A stretch of DNA of 45,247 nt from an uncultured Eubacteriales bacterium (GTDB lineage: Bacteria; Bacillota; Clostridia; Oscillospirales; Oscillospiraceae): positions 1 through 45,247 of the forward strand of contig OMZQ01000015.1 in the NCBI GenBank assembly GCA_900315595.1. Direction: 5' to 3'. Position numbers and translations under genes: made by a program. Below the pieces are notes generated by a model. The model was given only the letters and a program-made list of their open reading frames with translations, was not told the origin of the DNA and searched no databases. Shown here in pieces: positions 24,279 to 32,321 of the stretch (positions within the stretch are counted from its first letter, which is position 1; every line of letters begins with the position of its first letter).

Positions 24279-25424
24279 TCAACCCCCTCCCCCGCACATG
24301 GCCCGCAGCAGCGACAGACACAGCGCGGAGAAGGTCAGCCGTCCCACGTCCGCATCGGCGGTGAGCGGCAGACGCGCCAGCTCCGTGTCCCCGGCGCAAA
24401 CGGTCAGCGTGCCGATGATCTCCCCCTTTTCCACCGGGGCGGTCAGCGTCTCCGGCAGCTCCACGGTCCGCCGGATCGAGGTCTGCTGCCCCTTTTCGAT
24501 CAGGATCGGCCCGGGCTCGGCCAGAACCGGCGTCACGGTCCCGGCAGTCCCCAGCTTCACCGGGATCGGCGACAGGGTCGTCCCCTCGGCGGGGTGGACC
24601 AGGGCGTAGTTTGCAAAGCCCCAGTTCAGCAGGGTCTTCGCGTCTGCAAACCGTTCCGAGGAGGAGGCGCAGCCCAGCACCACCGCGATCAGCTCGATCC
24701 CGTCCCGCTCCGCCGAGGCGGACAGACAGTGGCCCGCCGTGGAGGTGTAGCCGGTTTTGAGGCCGGTCGTGCCCTCGTAGAAGCGCACCAGCTTGTTCGT
24801 ATTGGAAAGCCCGAACTGTCCGCCGCGCACGGTGTCGGTCCAGATCGTCGTGTAGCGCCGGATCTCCTTGTGCCGGAGCAGGGCGCGGCTCATGGTCGCC
24901 ACGTCTCTTGCCGTGGTCAGATGCTCGCCCGCCTCCGGTCCGTCGTCCAGCCCCGTGCAGTTGACGAAGTGGGTATGCTCCATCCCCAGCTCCGCGGCGC
25001 GGGCGTTCATCAGGGTCACAAAGGCCGCCTCGCTGCCCGCCACGTGCTCGGCCAGGGCCGTTGCGCAGTCGTTGGCGGAGCTGACCACCACCGACTTGAG
25101 CATCTCGTCGATGGAAAGCTGCTCGCCCTCCTCCAGATAGATCTGGCTCCCGCCCTTGCCGGCTGCGGCGGCGGAGGCCGTGACCCGGTCCTCCCAACCG
25201 ATCTTCCCGCTGTCCAGTGCCTCCATCACCAGCAGCAGGGTCATCACCTTCGTCACGCTTGCGGGCTCGCGCCGCTCGTCGGCGTTCTGCTCAAACAGGA
25301 CCGTCCCGGTCGCCGCGTCAATCAGGATCGCGCTCGGGGCCGAGACCGTCAGCGCGGCCTTGGCCGGGGCGAACGGGCCGAGCGTGAGCGCCAGAGCCGC
25401 CAGAATCGAAACTACCATTCGCAT
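24279..25424 (-). CDS. D-alanyl-D-alanine carboxypeptidase (DacF/PBP5 type)
   Basis: Low-molecular-weight penicillin-binding protein that trims the terminal D-Ala of peptidoglycan peptides outside the membrane, 381 aa. N-terminal signal peptide (about 1-23). Active-site motifs in order: SVTK (SxxK, near residue 56), SAN (SxN, near 115) and KTG (near 224). A C-terminal PBP5-type beta domain follows. In Firmicutes DacF-like enzymes act in vegetative or sporulation wall maturation. GGAGG precedes the ATG at 25422-25424. The C-terminus ends in a hydrophobic patch and four glycines rather than a clear amphipathic anchor. It is divergent from the glmU-like gene, with overlapping promoters. Confidence 0.92.
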   Translation of the reverse strand: MRMVVSILAALALTLGPFAPAKAALTVSAPSAILIDAATGTVLFEQNADERREPASVTKVMTLLLVMEALDSGKIGWEDRVTASAAAAGKGGSQIYLEEGEQLSIDEMLKSVVVSSANDCATALAEHVAGSEAAFVTLMNARAAELGMEHTHFVNCTGLDDGPEAGEHLTTARDVATMSRALLRHKEIRRYTTIWTDTVRGGQFGLSNTNKLVRFYEGTTGLKTGYTSTAGHCLSASAERDGIELIAVVLGCASSSERFADAKTLLNWGFANYALVHPAEGTTLSPIPVKLGTAGTVTPVLAEPGPILIEKGQQTSIRRTVELPETLTAPVEKGEIIGTLTVCAGDTELARLPLTADADVGRLTFSALCLSLLRAMCGGGG

Positions 25425-25479
25425 GGATCATGCCTCCGTTTTTCGGTTTGGTAGAGTCTATGCCGGTCCGCCGGAAAAA

Positions 25480-25509
25480 TTTATAAATTTTTCGGAAAAA
25501 GGTATACAA
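25480..25509 (-). promoter_or_regulatory. candidate promoter of the D,D-carboxypeptidase gene
   Basis: Minus strand: TTGTAT (25504-25509), 18-nt spacer, TATAAA (25480-25485). Its -35 box overlaps the -35 of the opposite glmU-like promoter. A near-palindromic AT-rich block (25471-25495) spans its -10. Confidence 0.5.
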
Positions 25510-25531
25510 ACCGAAAAATCTATGCTATACT
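25503..25531 (+). promoter_or_regulatory. promoter of the glmU-prs-pth-mfd cluster
   Basis: TATACA (25503-25508), 17-nt spacer, TATACT (25526-25531) with extended -10 TGC. The -35 is weak. The start codon is 34 nt downstream. Confidence 0.65.
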
Positions 25532-25565
25532 AGGAACGAATTTTGCGAAGGGGGGCGCGTTGGAT

Positions 25566-26735
25566 ATGAATGGTCGTTCTGCGGTCGTATTTTTGGTGGA
25601 TGACCGCTACCGCACCGGCAGCGAGCTGCCCCTGATGCTGCATCCCGTCCTGGGCGTGCCGGTCCTTCGCTGGCTGACCCACGCCCTGCGCCGCGCCGAG
25701 GTCAGCCGGTTCTTCCTGGCCTGCGCCCCGGAATTCACCGAAGCGGCCAAGGTCTGCTTCCCGGCGGACGCCGCTCTGACCACGGCCACCGACGATGATC
25801 CCGCCGATTCTCTCCACGTGTTTCTCTCCACCGCCGCCGACGCCGAGGAAGCCCTCCTGGTCGTCACCGGCCCGGTGCTCTATCTGCCCCATATCCGTCG
25901 CCTGGAAGTCGGAAGCGGAGCCAACGCCTGCATGGTATCCCGTCAGGCCCTGATGACTGCGCTCGACGAAGACGCGCCGATCGGACGCTTTCTCAAGCGC
26001 TCCGCCGACGTCTGCACCCAGGAGGACGGGTTTTTCAATTTCTCCAGCCCGGAGGAGCTGCCCGACTGGCAGGGTCCGATGACCCGCAGCCTGCTCCACG
26101 GCCTGATCCGTGACGGCGTTCAGATCTGGGACGTTCAGAATACCTACGTCACCCCCGGCGTCGAGGTCGGAATCGGCACGACCCTTCTGCCCGGCACGGT
26201 CCTGGAAGGGAAGACCGTCGTCGGCTACGGCTGTACGATCGGCCCCAATACCCGGATCATTGATTCCAGGATCGGCAATCACGCCGTCGTGGAGCAGTCC
26301 CGCGTCGAGCAGTCCCAGGTGGGCAGCGCCGCCCGCGTCGGACCCTTTGCGAACCTTCGCCCCGGCACGGTTCTGGATGCCCGCGTCAAGGCCGGAGCCT
26401 TCGTGGAGCTCAAGAACGCCAGCCTTGCCGCCGACGTTCAGGTGGCCCATCTGAGCTACCTTGGCGACGCCTCGGTGGGGGAGCGGGCGAACGTCGGCTG
26501 CGGTACCGTCACCGCGAACTTTGACCGCGTGGAGAAGCTCCCCACGGTCATCGAAAAGGACGCCTTCATCGGCTGCAACACCACCCTTGTCGCCCCCGTC
26601 ACGGTGGGGCAGGGAGCCTATATCGGTGCAGGCTCCGTCATCACAGAGGATATTCCCGCCCAGGCTCTTGCCATTGCCAGGTCGCGCCAGACCGTGCGCA
26701 GGGAGTGGGCGCTTCGGAATAAAAAACCAGAGTAG
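25566..26735 (+). CDS. glmU: GlmU-like protein: intact acetyltransferase half, degenerate uridyltransferase half
   Basis: GlmU normally acetylates glucosamine-1-phosphate and then forms UDP-GlcNAc. Here the protein is about 389 aa, against about 455. The N-terminal half aligns (RTGSELPLMLHPVLG resembles GTRMKSKLPKVLHPV), but the nucleotide-binding LAAGxGTRM motif is replaced by VVFLVDDRYRTG and the Lys of LPKVLHP is Leu, so uridyltransfer is probably lost. The C-terminal left-handed beta-helix keeps its catalytic His in HLSYLGDA, plus RPGT, the Lys of ELKNA and the Asn of ANFD, so acetyltransfer is plausible. The open frame begins at TTG 25560; AAGGGGGG is better spaced for ATG 25566. Its place before prs, pth and mfd is the classical glmU position. 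Confidence 0.82.
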   Translation: MNGRSAVVFLVDDRYRTGSELPLMLHPVLGVPVLRWLTHALRRAEVSRFFLACAPEFTEAAKVCFPADAALTTATDDDPADSLHVFLSTAADAEEALLVVTGPVLYLPHIRRLEVGSGANACMVSRQALMTALDEDAPIGRFLKRSADVCTQEDGFFNFSSPEELPDWQGPMTRSLLHGLIRDGVQIWDVQNTYVTPGVEVGIGTTLLPGTVLEGKTVVGYGCTIGPNTRIIDSRIGNHAVVEQSRVEQSQVGSAARVGPFANLRPGTVLDARVKAGAFVELKNASLAADVQVAHLSYLGDASVGERANVGCGTVTANFDRVEKLPTVIEKDAFIGCNTTLVAPVTVGQGAYIGAGSVITEDIPAQALAIARSRQTVRREWALRNKKPE

Positions 26736-26751
26736 GCCACCCAAAACCATG

Positions 26752-26772
26752 GCTCTCCCCGCACGGGAGAGC
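26752..26772 (+). other. hairpin between glmU and prs
   Basis: GCTCTCCC (26752-26759) / GGGAGAGC (26765-26772), 5-nt loop, no U-tract. It may set relative mRNA stability of the two genes; function is inferred. Confidence 0.45.
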
Positions 26773-26797
26773 GCGCGCAAAAAAGAGGAGAAAGATT

Positions 26798-27805
26798 ATG
26801 CTCGCAAACGGAAGACCCATCAAAGTATTCAGCGGAAAAACCAGCCGCCCCCTGGCCGAGGACATTTGCCGGGAGCTGGGCGTGGAGCTGAGCAACAACT
26901 CTCTGAGCACCTTCGCGGACGGTGAGATCTGCGTGTGGATGGAGCAGACGGTCCGAGGCAGAGACTGCTTCGTCGTCCAGTCCACCTGCAAGCCGGTCAA
27001 CGACAACCTGATGGCGATGCTCATCAACATTGACGCCCTGCGCCGCGCCTCCGCAGGCCGGATCACCGCCGTGATCCCCTACTACGGCTACGCCCGCCAG
27101 GACCGCAAGTCCAGAGGCCGCGACCCCATCACCTCCAAGCTCGTCGCCAACATGCTCACCGCCGCCGGCGCCGACCGCGTTCTGACGATGGACCTGCACG
27201 CCGCGCAGATTCAGGGCTTCTTTGACATCCCGCTGGATCACCTCTCCGGCGCGCCGCTGTTTGTGGACTACTACATGGATAAGTTCAACCCCAAGTATTG
27301 CAACCACGACGACTTCGTAGCGGTCTCGCCCGACGTGGGCTCCGTCGCCCGCACCCGCAACTTTGCCCAGCAGGTCCATATGGATCTCGCCATCGTGGAT
27401 AAGCGCCGCCCCAAGGCCAACGTCTCCGAGGTCATGAACGTCATCGGCGATGTCGAGGGCAAGACCTGCATCATGCTCGATGACATCGTGGATACCGCCG
27501 GCTCTCTCTGCAACGCTGCCAAGGCTCTGATCGAGGTCGGCGGCGCGAAGGAGGTCTACGCAGCCGCCACCCACGGCGTCCTCTCCAACCGCGTCAACCC
27601 GGAAACCGGCGAGATCACCCGCGCCTGGGAGCGGATCGAAAACTCCGTCATCAAGGAGCTCGTCCTGCTCGATACCATCCCCCTGCCCGAGGACTACGCC
27701 GGCACCAAGATCAAGCAGCTCTCCGTGGCCCCCATCTTTGCCCGGGCCATCAGCCATATCGCCGAGGAGACCTCGATCTCCGACTGCATCTTCGGCGCCA
27801 GATAA
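26798..27805 (+). CDS. prs: Ribose-phosphate pyrophosphokinase
   Basis: Makes PRPP from ribose-5-phosphate and ATP for purine, pyrimidine, His, Trp and NAD synthesis. At 335 aa it is slightly longer than the usual 315. It shows the N-terminal FSGKTSRPLAEDI, FADGEI, the ATP-side YYGYARQDRKSRGR, the metal-binding MDLHAAQIQGFF and the PRPP loop MLDDIVDTAGS (about 225-235). Extra residues occur after FVDYYMDKF (NPKYCNHDD). GAGGAGAAAG lies upstream of the ATG. Second gene of the cluster, in conserved order glmU-prs-pth-mfd. Confidence 0.96.
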   Translation: MLANGRPIKVFSGKTSRPLAEDICRELGVELSNNSLSTFADGEICVWMEQTVRGRDCFVVQSTCKPVNDNLMAMLINIDALRRASAGRITAVIPYYGYARQDRKSRGRDPITSKLVANMLTAAGADRVLTMDLHAAQIQGFFDIPLDHLSGAPLFVDYYMDKFNPKYCNHDDFVAVSPDVGSVARTRNFAQQVHMDLAIVDKRRPKANVSEVMNVIGDVEGKTCIMLDDIVDTAGSLCNAAKALIEVGGAKEVYAAATHGVLSNRVNPETGEITRAWERIENSVIKELVLLDTIPLPEDYAGTKIKQLSVAPIFARAISHIAEETSISDCIFGAR

Positions 27806-27818
27806 TCGACTGCAAACG

Positions 27819-27851
27819 GGGCGTGCTGCAGGGTTGCCTTGCGGCACGCCC
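27819..27851 (+). other. hairpin between prs and pth
   Basis: GGGCGTGC (27819-27826) / GCACGCCC (27844-27851), with more partial pairing inside, no U-tract. Like the glmU-prs gap, this junction carries a stem-loop that does not look like a terminator. Confidence 0.45.
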
Positions 27852-27896
27852 ATCATCCATCTGCGCAAAACCGCGAAAGCAAGGGGAGGAGCCGGT

Positions 27897-28499
27897 ATGC
27901 TGTTTCAAAAAAAGGCTGTGGACTGGCTGATCGTCGGCCTCGGGAATCCCGGCCCGGAATACGCGCGCACGCGCCATAACGTCGGCTTCCGGACGGCGGA
28001 TCTGCTGGCGGAGCAGGCCGGGGTCAAGCTCGACCGGGCCAGGTTCCGCGCCCTCGTCCGCCAGACGGAGCTTGCCGGGCAGCGGGTCCTGCTGCTGGAG
28101 CCGCAGACCTTTATGAACAATTCCGGCGAGGCCGTCCAGCTTGCGGCAATGTATTATAAGATCCCCATCGACCATATTCTGATCCTCTCCGACGACGTCT
28201 CCCTGCCCCTGGGCCGGATCCGCGTCCGGACGGAGGGCTCCGCGGGCGGTCACAACGGCCTGAAATCCGTCATCTCCCACCTTGGGAGCCAGACCTTCCC
28301 CCGCATCAAGATCGGCGTAGGCGAAAAGCCCCACCCCGACTACGATCTGGCCGACTGGGTCCTCTCCCGCTTCACCCCGGAGGAGGAAAAGCTCCTCGGC
28401 CCGGCGATCGAGCGCGCCGCCGCCGCCGCGCTGGAGCTGATTTCCAACGGCCCCGCCAGCGCCGCGGCAAGGTTCAACGGAAAGCCCCAGGCGGTCTGA
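27897..28499 (+). CDS. pth: Peptidyl-tRNA hydrolase
   Basis: Releases peptides from peptidyl-tRNA that drops off ribosomes. 200 aa. Family motifs: GLGNPGPEYARTRHNVGF with catalytic His27, TFMNNSG with the conserved Asn, SDDVSLPLG with the Asp pair, and GGHNGLKS. The open frame runs upstream to 27738 within prs, but AAGGGGAGGA precedes the ATG at 27897 and the protein aligns with the family from there, with about 7 extra N-terminal residues. This is the spoVC position of Bacillus (prs-pth-mfd). Confidence 0.96.
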   Translation: MLFQKKAVDWLIVGLGNPGPEYARTRHNVGFRTADLLAEQAGVKLDRARFRALVRQTELAGQRVLLLEPQTFMNNSGEAVQLAAMYYKIPIDHILILSDDVSLPLGRIRVRTEGSAGGHNGLKSVISHLGSQTFPRIKIGVGEKPHPDYDLADWVLSRFTPEEEKLLGPAIERAAAAALELISNGPASAAARFNGKPQAV

Positions 28500-28579
28500 A
28501 CGGACCGCCTGCCCTGTCTGCAGGTTTCTCAAGTTCAAATGTTCAATCCACGGAAAGGGGAGGTGTTTTCCCCTTTCCG
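28489..28579 (+). other. two hairpins in the pth-mfd gap
   Basis: AGGCGGTC/GACCGCCT (28489-28510) spans the pth stop codon. A second, 10-bp stem CGGAAAGGGG/CCCCTTTCCG (28551-28579) precedes the mfd ribosome binding site. Neither has a U-tract. They could reduce read-through or protect the transcript. Confidence 0.45.
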
Positions 28580-28603
28580 CGTTGCCCGTTGAAAGGAATG
28601 TTT

Positions 28604-31600
28604 ATGGATCTCTTACTGGACGCCCTCAAGCGCCTGCCCGAGTTCGGCCGGGTCTGCGCCGCCCTGTCCGGCGGCAAACACGCAGCCGTCTCCGGCGCAG
28701 CACAGATCAACCGCTCCCACCTGATCGCCGGTCTCGTCCGCGAGCTCAAGCGGCCCCTTCTCGTCGTCTGCCAGGACGACATGGTCGCCCAGCGGACCCA
28801 GGCGGAGCTGGCTGCCTTTCTGGGCCGGGAGTATCCCGTCCTTCCGGGCCGCGACCTGACCTTCTATGACAGCTCGGCGGTCTCCCGCCAGTGGGAGCAG
28901 CGCCGCCTGCGCCGGCTCTATGACTTTGCCGCGGGCAAGACGCGCCTGCTGATCGCCACCTGGGAGGCCCTCTCCCTGCGCACCATGCCCAGGGCGTCTC
29001 TGCTCGCCTCTGCGATCACGCTCCGTCTGGGCGATACCTGCGCGCCCGACGCCTTGACCGCCCGCCTGCTTCAGGCGGGCTACAGCCGCTGCGATCTGGT
29101 CGAGGGCGTGGGCCAGTTTGCCGTGCGCGGCGGCATTCTGGACGTCTTCAGTCCCTCCGCCGACAACCCGATCCGCCTGGAATTCTTCGGCGACGAGCTG
29201 GATACCATGGGCTGCTTCGATCCGCTGACCCAGCGGCGGACCGAGAATCTGGATCAGGTCGTCCTCCTTCCCGTGGCCGAGACCCTTCCCATGCTCCATC
29301 CGGGCGGTGTGGAAGGTCTCTGCGAGGACCTGGGCCGTCTGCTTGCCCGCCAGAAGCGGCGCAAGCAGCCCCACGCGGAGCTGATAAAAACCCTGGAGGC
29401 GGACCGGGAGAAGCTGCAAAGCGGCGCGTCCTTCGGGGCAGGCGACCGCTATATGAGCCTGATCTACCCGGACTTTGCCACCGCCGCCGACTACCTGCCC
29501 GCCGACGGGATCACGGTCTTCTGCGACCACGGCAACCTCCGCCGCTCCGCCGACGCCCGGGAGGAGGACTTCGGCCTCCAGCTTGACAGCCTGCTCCAGA
29601 GCGGGATCCTGGCGGGCGAGCTCTGCGACTTTGTCCGGGGCTGGGAGGACGTCTGCGCCTCCGTTTCCGACCGGCCCGCTCTCTTCCTGGAATCCTTCCT
29701 CGCCTCCGCCTTCCCGGAGACGATGCAGCCATCCGTCGTTCTGGACGTGGTCGCCAAGCAGCTCCCGTCCTACGGCGGCAATCTGGAGATTGCCGCCTCC
29801 GATCTGGAGCACTACCGGAAAAACGGCTTCCGCACCCTCGTCCTCTGCGGCAGCCGCCGCCGGGGAGAAATCTTGAAGCAGTACCTCTCCGACCGGGCCA
29901 TCCCGGTTCAGATGGCCTTCCCGGCCACCGGCATGCCGCCCGAGGGCGGGATCTTCCTGACCGACGGGACCCTGCCCAACGGCATGGAGTACCCGACGGT
30001 CAAGCTCGCCGTTCTCACCGAGGGCCAGCTTCTCAACCGCTCCGCCCGCCGCGCCCGTCCCCGGCCCAAGACGAAGGCGACCAACCGCCAGAAGCTCAAT
30101 TCCTTCACCGACCTGACCCCAGGCGATCTGATCGTCCACGAGTTCCACGGCATCGGCCGCTACGTGGGCATGGAGCAGATGAAGGTGGACCGGGTCGTCA
30201 AGGATTACGTCAAAATCGAGTACCAGGGGACGGACGTGCTGTATGTGCCCGCCACCCAGATGGACCTCATCTATAAATACGTCGGCGCTGCCCAGGACAG
30301 CCCCGTCAAGCTCAATAAGCTCGGCGGCGACAGTTGGGAAAAGACCAAGAAGAAGGCAAAGGCTGCGGTCAAGGATCTGGCCGACGGCCTGATCAAGCTC
30401 TATGCCGAGCGCAAGCGCCGCGCAGGCTTCGCCTTTGCCGCCGATACGCCGTGGCAGGGCGAGTTTGAGGATAACTTCCCCTTTGCCGAGACCGACGATC
30501 AGCTCCGCTGCATCGCCGAGGTGAAGGGGGATATGGAGGCCCCCAGCCCGATGGACCGCCTGCTCTGCGGCGACGTCGGCTTCGGCAAGACCGAGGTCGC
30601 CCTTCGCGCCGCCATGAAGGCGATCATGGACTCCAAGCAGGTCGCCATCCTCGTCCCCACCACGGTCCTGGCTCAGCAGCACTACGTGACCGCCAGCAAG
30701 CGCTTCGAGGGCTTCCCGGTCAATATCGACGTCCTCTCCCGCTTCCGCACTCCGGCTCAGCAGCGCAAGACCCTGCAGGATCTCCGCGCCGGTTCGGTGG
30801 ATCTCATCGTCGGCACCCACAAGCTCCTGCAAAAGGATATCGTCTTCAAGGACCTGGGCCTGCTCATCGTGGATGAAGAGCAGCGCTTCGGCGTGACGCA
30901 CAAGGAAAGGTTGAAGGAACTTTCCCGCGGGGTGGACGTCTTAACCCTGTCCGCCACGCCGATCCCGCGCACGCTGAATATGGCCCTCTCCGGCATCCGG
31001 GATATGTCCACGATCGAGGAGCCGCCGATGGACCGCTACCCGGTCCAGACCTTCGTTCTGGAGCAGAACGAGGCGGTTCTGGACGACGCCATCCGCCGGG
31101 AGCTGGCGCGCGGCGGCCAGGTCTACTATCTCCACAACCGCGTGGAGTCCATCGCCCGCTGCGCGTCCGCCCTGAAAAACCGGCATCCGGGGGCCGAGAT
31201 CGCCGTGGCCCACGGCAAGATGAACGAAGACGAGCTGGGCGACGTCATGCAGCGGATGTCCGACGGCGAGGTACAGATCCTGGTCTGCACCACGATCATC
31301 GAAACCGGCATCGACATCCCCAACGTCAACACCCTCATCATCGAGGACGCGGACCGGCTCGGTCTGGCCCAGCTCCATCAGATTCGCGGGCGCGTCGGCC
31401 GGTCCAGCCGCCACGCCTTTGCCTATCTGACCTTCCGCCGCGGCAAGGTCCTGACCGACGTTGCCGAAAAGCGGCTGGAGGCCATCCGCGAGTACGCGGA
31501 ATTCGGCTCCGGCTTCAAGATCGCCATGCGCGATCTCGAAATTCGCGGCGCGGGCAATCTGCTCGGCGCGGAGCAGTCCGGCCACATCGTCTCGGTGGGC

Positions 31601-32131
31601 TATGATATGTACCTCAAGCTCCTGGAGGAGGCCGTTCTGGAGGAGCAGGGCGGAAAGGAAGCCAGACCGCCCGAGTGCACCGCCGATTTCGACGTCACCG
31701 CGAACATCGACAAGGCCTACGTCGAAAAGGGCGAGCAGCGCATGGATCTCTACCGCCGTATGGCGGCGATCCGCTCGCGCGAGGACGCCGACGATCTGCT
31801 GGACGAGATCGTGGACCGCTACGGCGACCCGCCGAAGGGCGTTTTGAATCTGATCGACGTCGCCCTGCTCCGCGCTGAGGCGGCGCAGCTCGGCGTCACC
31901 GACCTGACCCAAAAGGGACAGGATCTCTTCGTCACCTTCGTCCGGCTTGATTTCCAGGCGATCTCCGCAGTCTGCGCCGATCCCCTCTACGCAAAGCGCC
32001 TGTTCATCCAGCCGAAATCCAGGACCCCCATGCTCCGGCTCCGCCTCCGCCCCGGCGAGAACAGTCTGAAGCAGGCTTCGGACCTGATCCGTGATCTGCG
32101 AAACGCCGGCGGCAGCCCTGCGGCGGAATAA
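28604..32131 (+). CDS. mfd: Transcription-repair coupling factor Mfd
   Basis: DNA translocase that removes stalled RNA polymerase at lesions and recruits UvrA. 1175 aa, normal length. UvrB-like N-terminal domains (about 1-330), RNA-polymerase-interaction domain (LTPGDLIVHEFHGIGRY, about 500-570), RecG-like helicase core with Walker A GDVGFGKTEVA (about 656-666) and DEEQ (about 754), TRG motif region, and C-terminal D7 domain. The frame opens at TTG 28589, and an ATG lies at 28598; AAAGGA at 28592-28597 is best spaced for ATG 28604, which is chosen. Probably transcribed from the glmU promoter, perhaps with losses at the hairpins upstream. Confidence 0.97.
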   Translation: MDLLLDALKRLPEFGRVCAALSGGKHAAVSGAAQINRSHLIAGLVRELKRPLLVVCQDDMVAQRTQAELAAFLGREYPVLPGRDLTFYDSSAVSRQWEQRRLRRLYDFAAGKTRLLIATWEALSLRTMPRASLLASAITLRLGDTCAPDALTARLLQAGYSRCDLVEGVGQFAVRGGILDVFSPSADNPIRLEFFGDELDTMGCFDPLTQRRTENLDQVVLLPVAETLPMLHPGGVEGLCEDLGRLLARQKRRKQPHAELIKTLEADREKLQSGASFGAGDRYMSLIYPDFATAADYLPADGITVFCDHGNLRRSADAREEDFGLQLDSLLQSGILAGELCDFVRGWEDVCASVSDRPALFLESFLASAFPETMQPSVVLDVVAKQLPSYGGNLEIAASDLEHYRKNGFRTLVLCGSRRRGEILKQYLSDRAIPVQMAFPATGMPPEGGIFLTDGTLPNGMEYPTVKLAVLTEGQLLNRSARRARPRPKTKATNRQKLNSFTDLTPGDLIVHEFHGIGRYVGMEQMKVDRVVKDYVKIEYQGTDVLYVPATQMDLIYKYVGAAQDSPVKLNKLGGDSWEKTKKKAKAAVKDLADGLIKLYAERKRRAGFAFAADTPWQGEFEDNFPFAETDDQLRCIAEVKGDMEAPSPMDRLLCGDVGFGKTEVALRAAMKAIMDSKQVAILVPTTVLAQQHYVTASKRFEGFPVNIDVLSRFRTPAQQRKTLQDLRAGSVDLIVGTHKLLQKDIVFKDLGLLIVDEEQRFGVTHKERLKELSRGVDVLTLSATPIPRTLNMALSGIRDMSTIEEPPMDRYPVQTFVLEQNEAVLDDAIRRELARGGQVYYLHNRVESIARCASALKNRHPGAEIAVAHGKMNEDELGDVMQRMSDGEVQILVCTTIIETGIDIPNVNTLIIEDADRLGLAQLHQIRGRVGRSSRHAFAYLTFRRGKVLTDVAEKRLEAIREYAEFGSGFKIAMRDLEIRGAGNLLGAEQSGHIVSVGYDMYLKLLEEAVLEEQGGKEARPPECTADFDVTANIDKAYVEKGEQRMDLYRRMAAIRSREDADDLLDEIVDRYGDPPKGVLNLIDVALLRAEAAQLGVTDLTQKGQDLFVTFVRLDFQAISAVCADPLYAKRLFIQPKSRTPMLRLRLRPGENSLKQASDLIRDLRNAGGSPAAE

Positions 32132-32160
32132 CCGCCGCTGCAGTAACGGTTCAGTCCGTG

Positions 32161-32190
32161 CCGTAGGGCGGCCTGACCCCAGGCCGCCGT
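32161..32190 (+). repeat. GTAGGG-hairpin intergenic element (second copy type)
   Basis: CCGTAGGG runs into a 9-bp stem GGCGGCCTG/CAGGCCGCC with an ACCC loop, no U-tract. It lies after mfd in a 190-nt gap and resembles the layout at 9173-9200. Confidence 0.4.
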
Positions 32191-32252
32191 CCAGCCGGGC
32201 GGCATACAACGAGCCGATTCGTCAACATTTTTTCAAAAACTGTGAATTGTCC

Positions 32253-32281
32253 TTGCATTTCCGGGGCAAGACAGGTATAAT
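32253..32281 (+). promoter_or_regulatory. sigma-A promoter of the VanW-family gene
   Basis: TTGCAT (32253-32258), 17-nt spacer, TATAAT (32276-32281). The start codon is 40 nt downstream, behind AGAAGGGAG. Confidence 0.7.
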
Positions 32282-32321
32282 ATCACTTCGAAGATTATGA
32301 CCCGACAGAAGGGAGTCCAAT

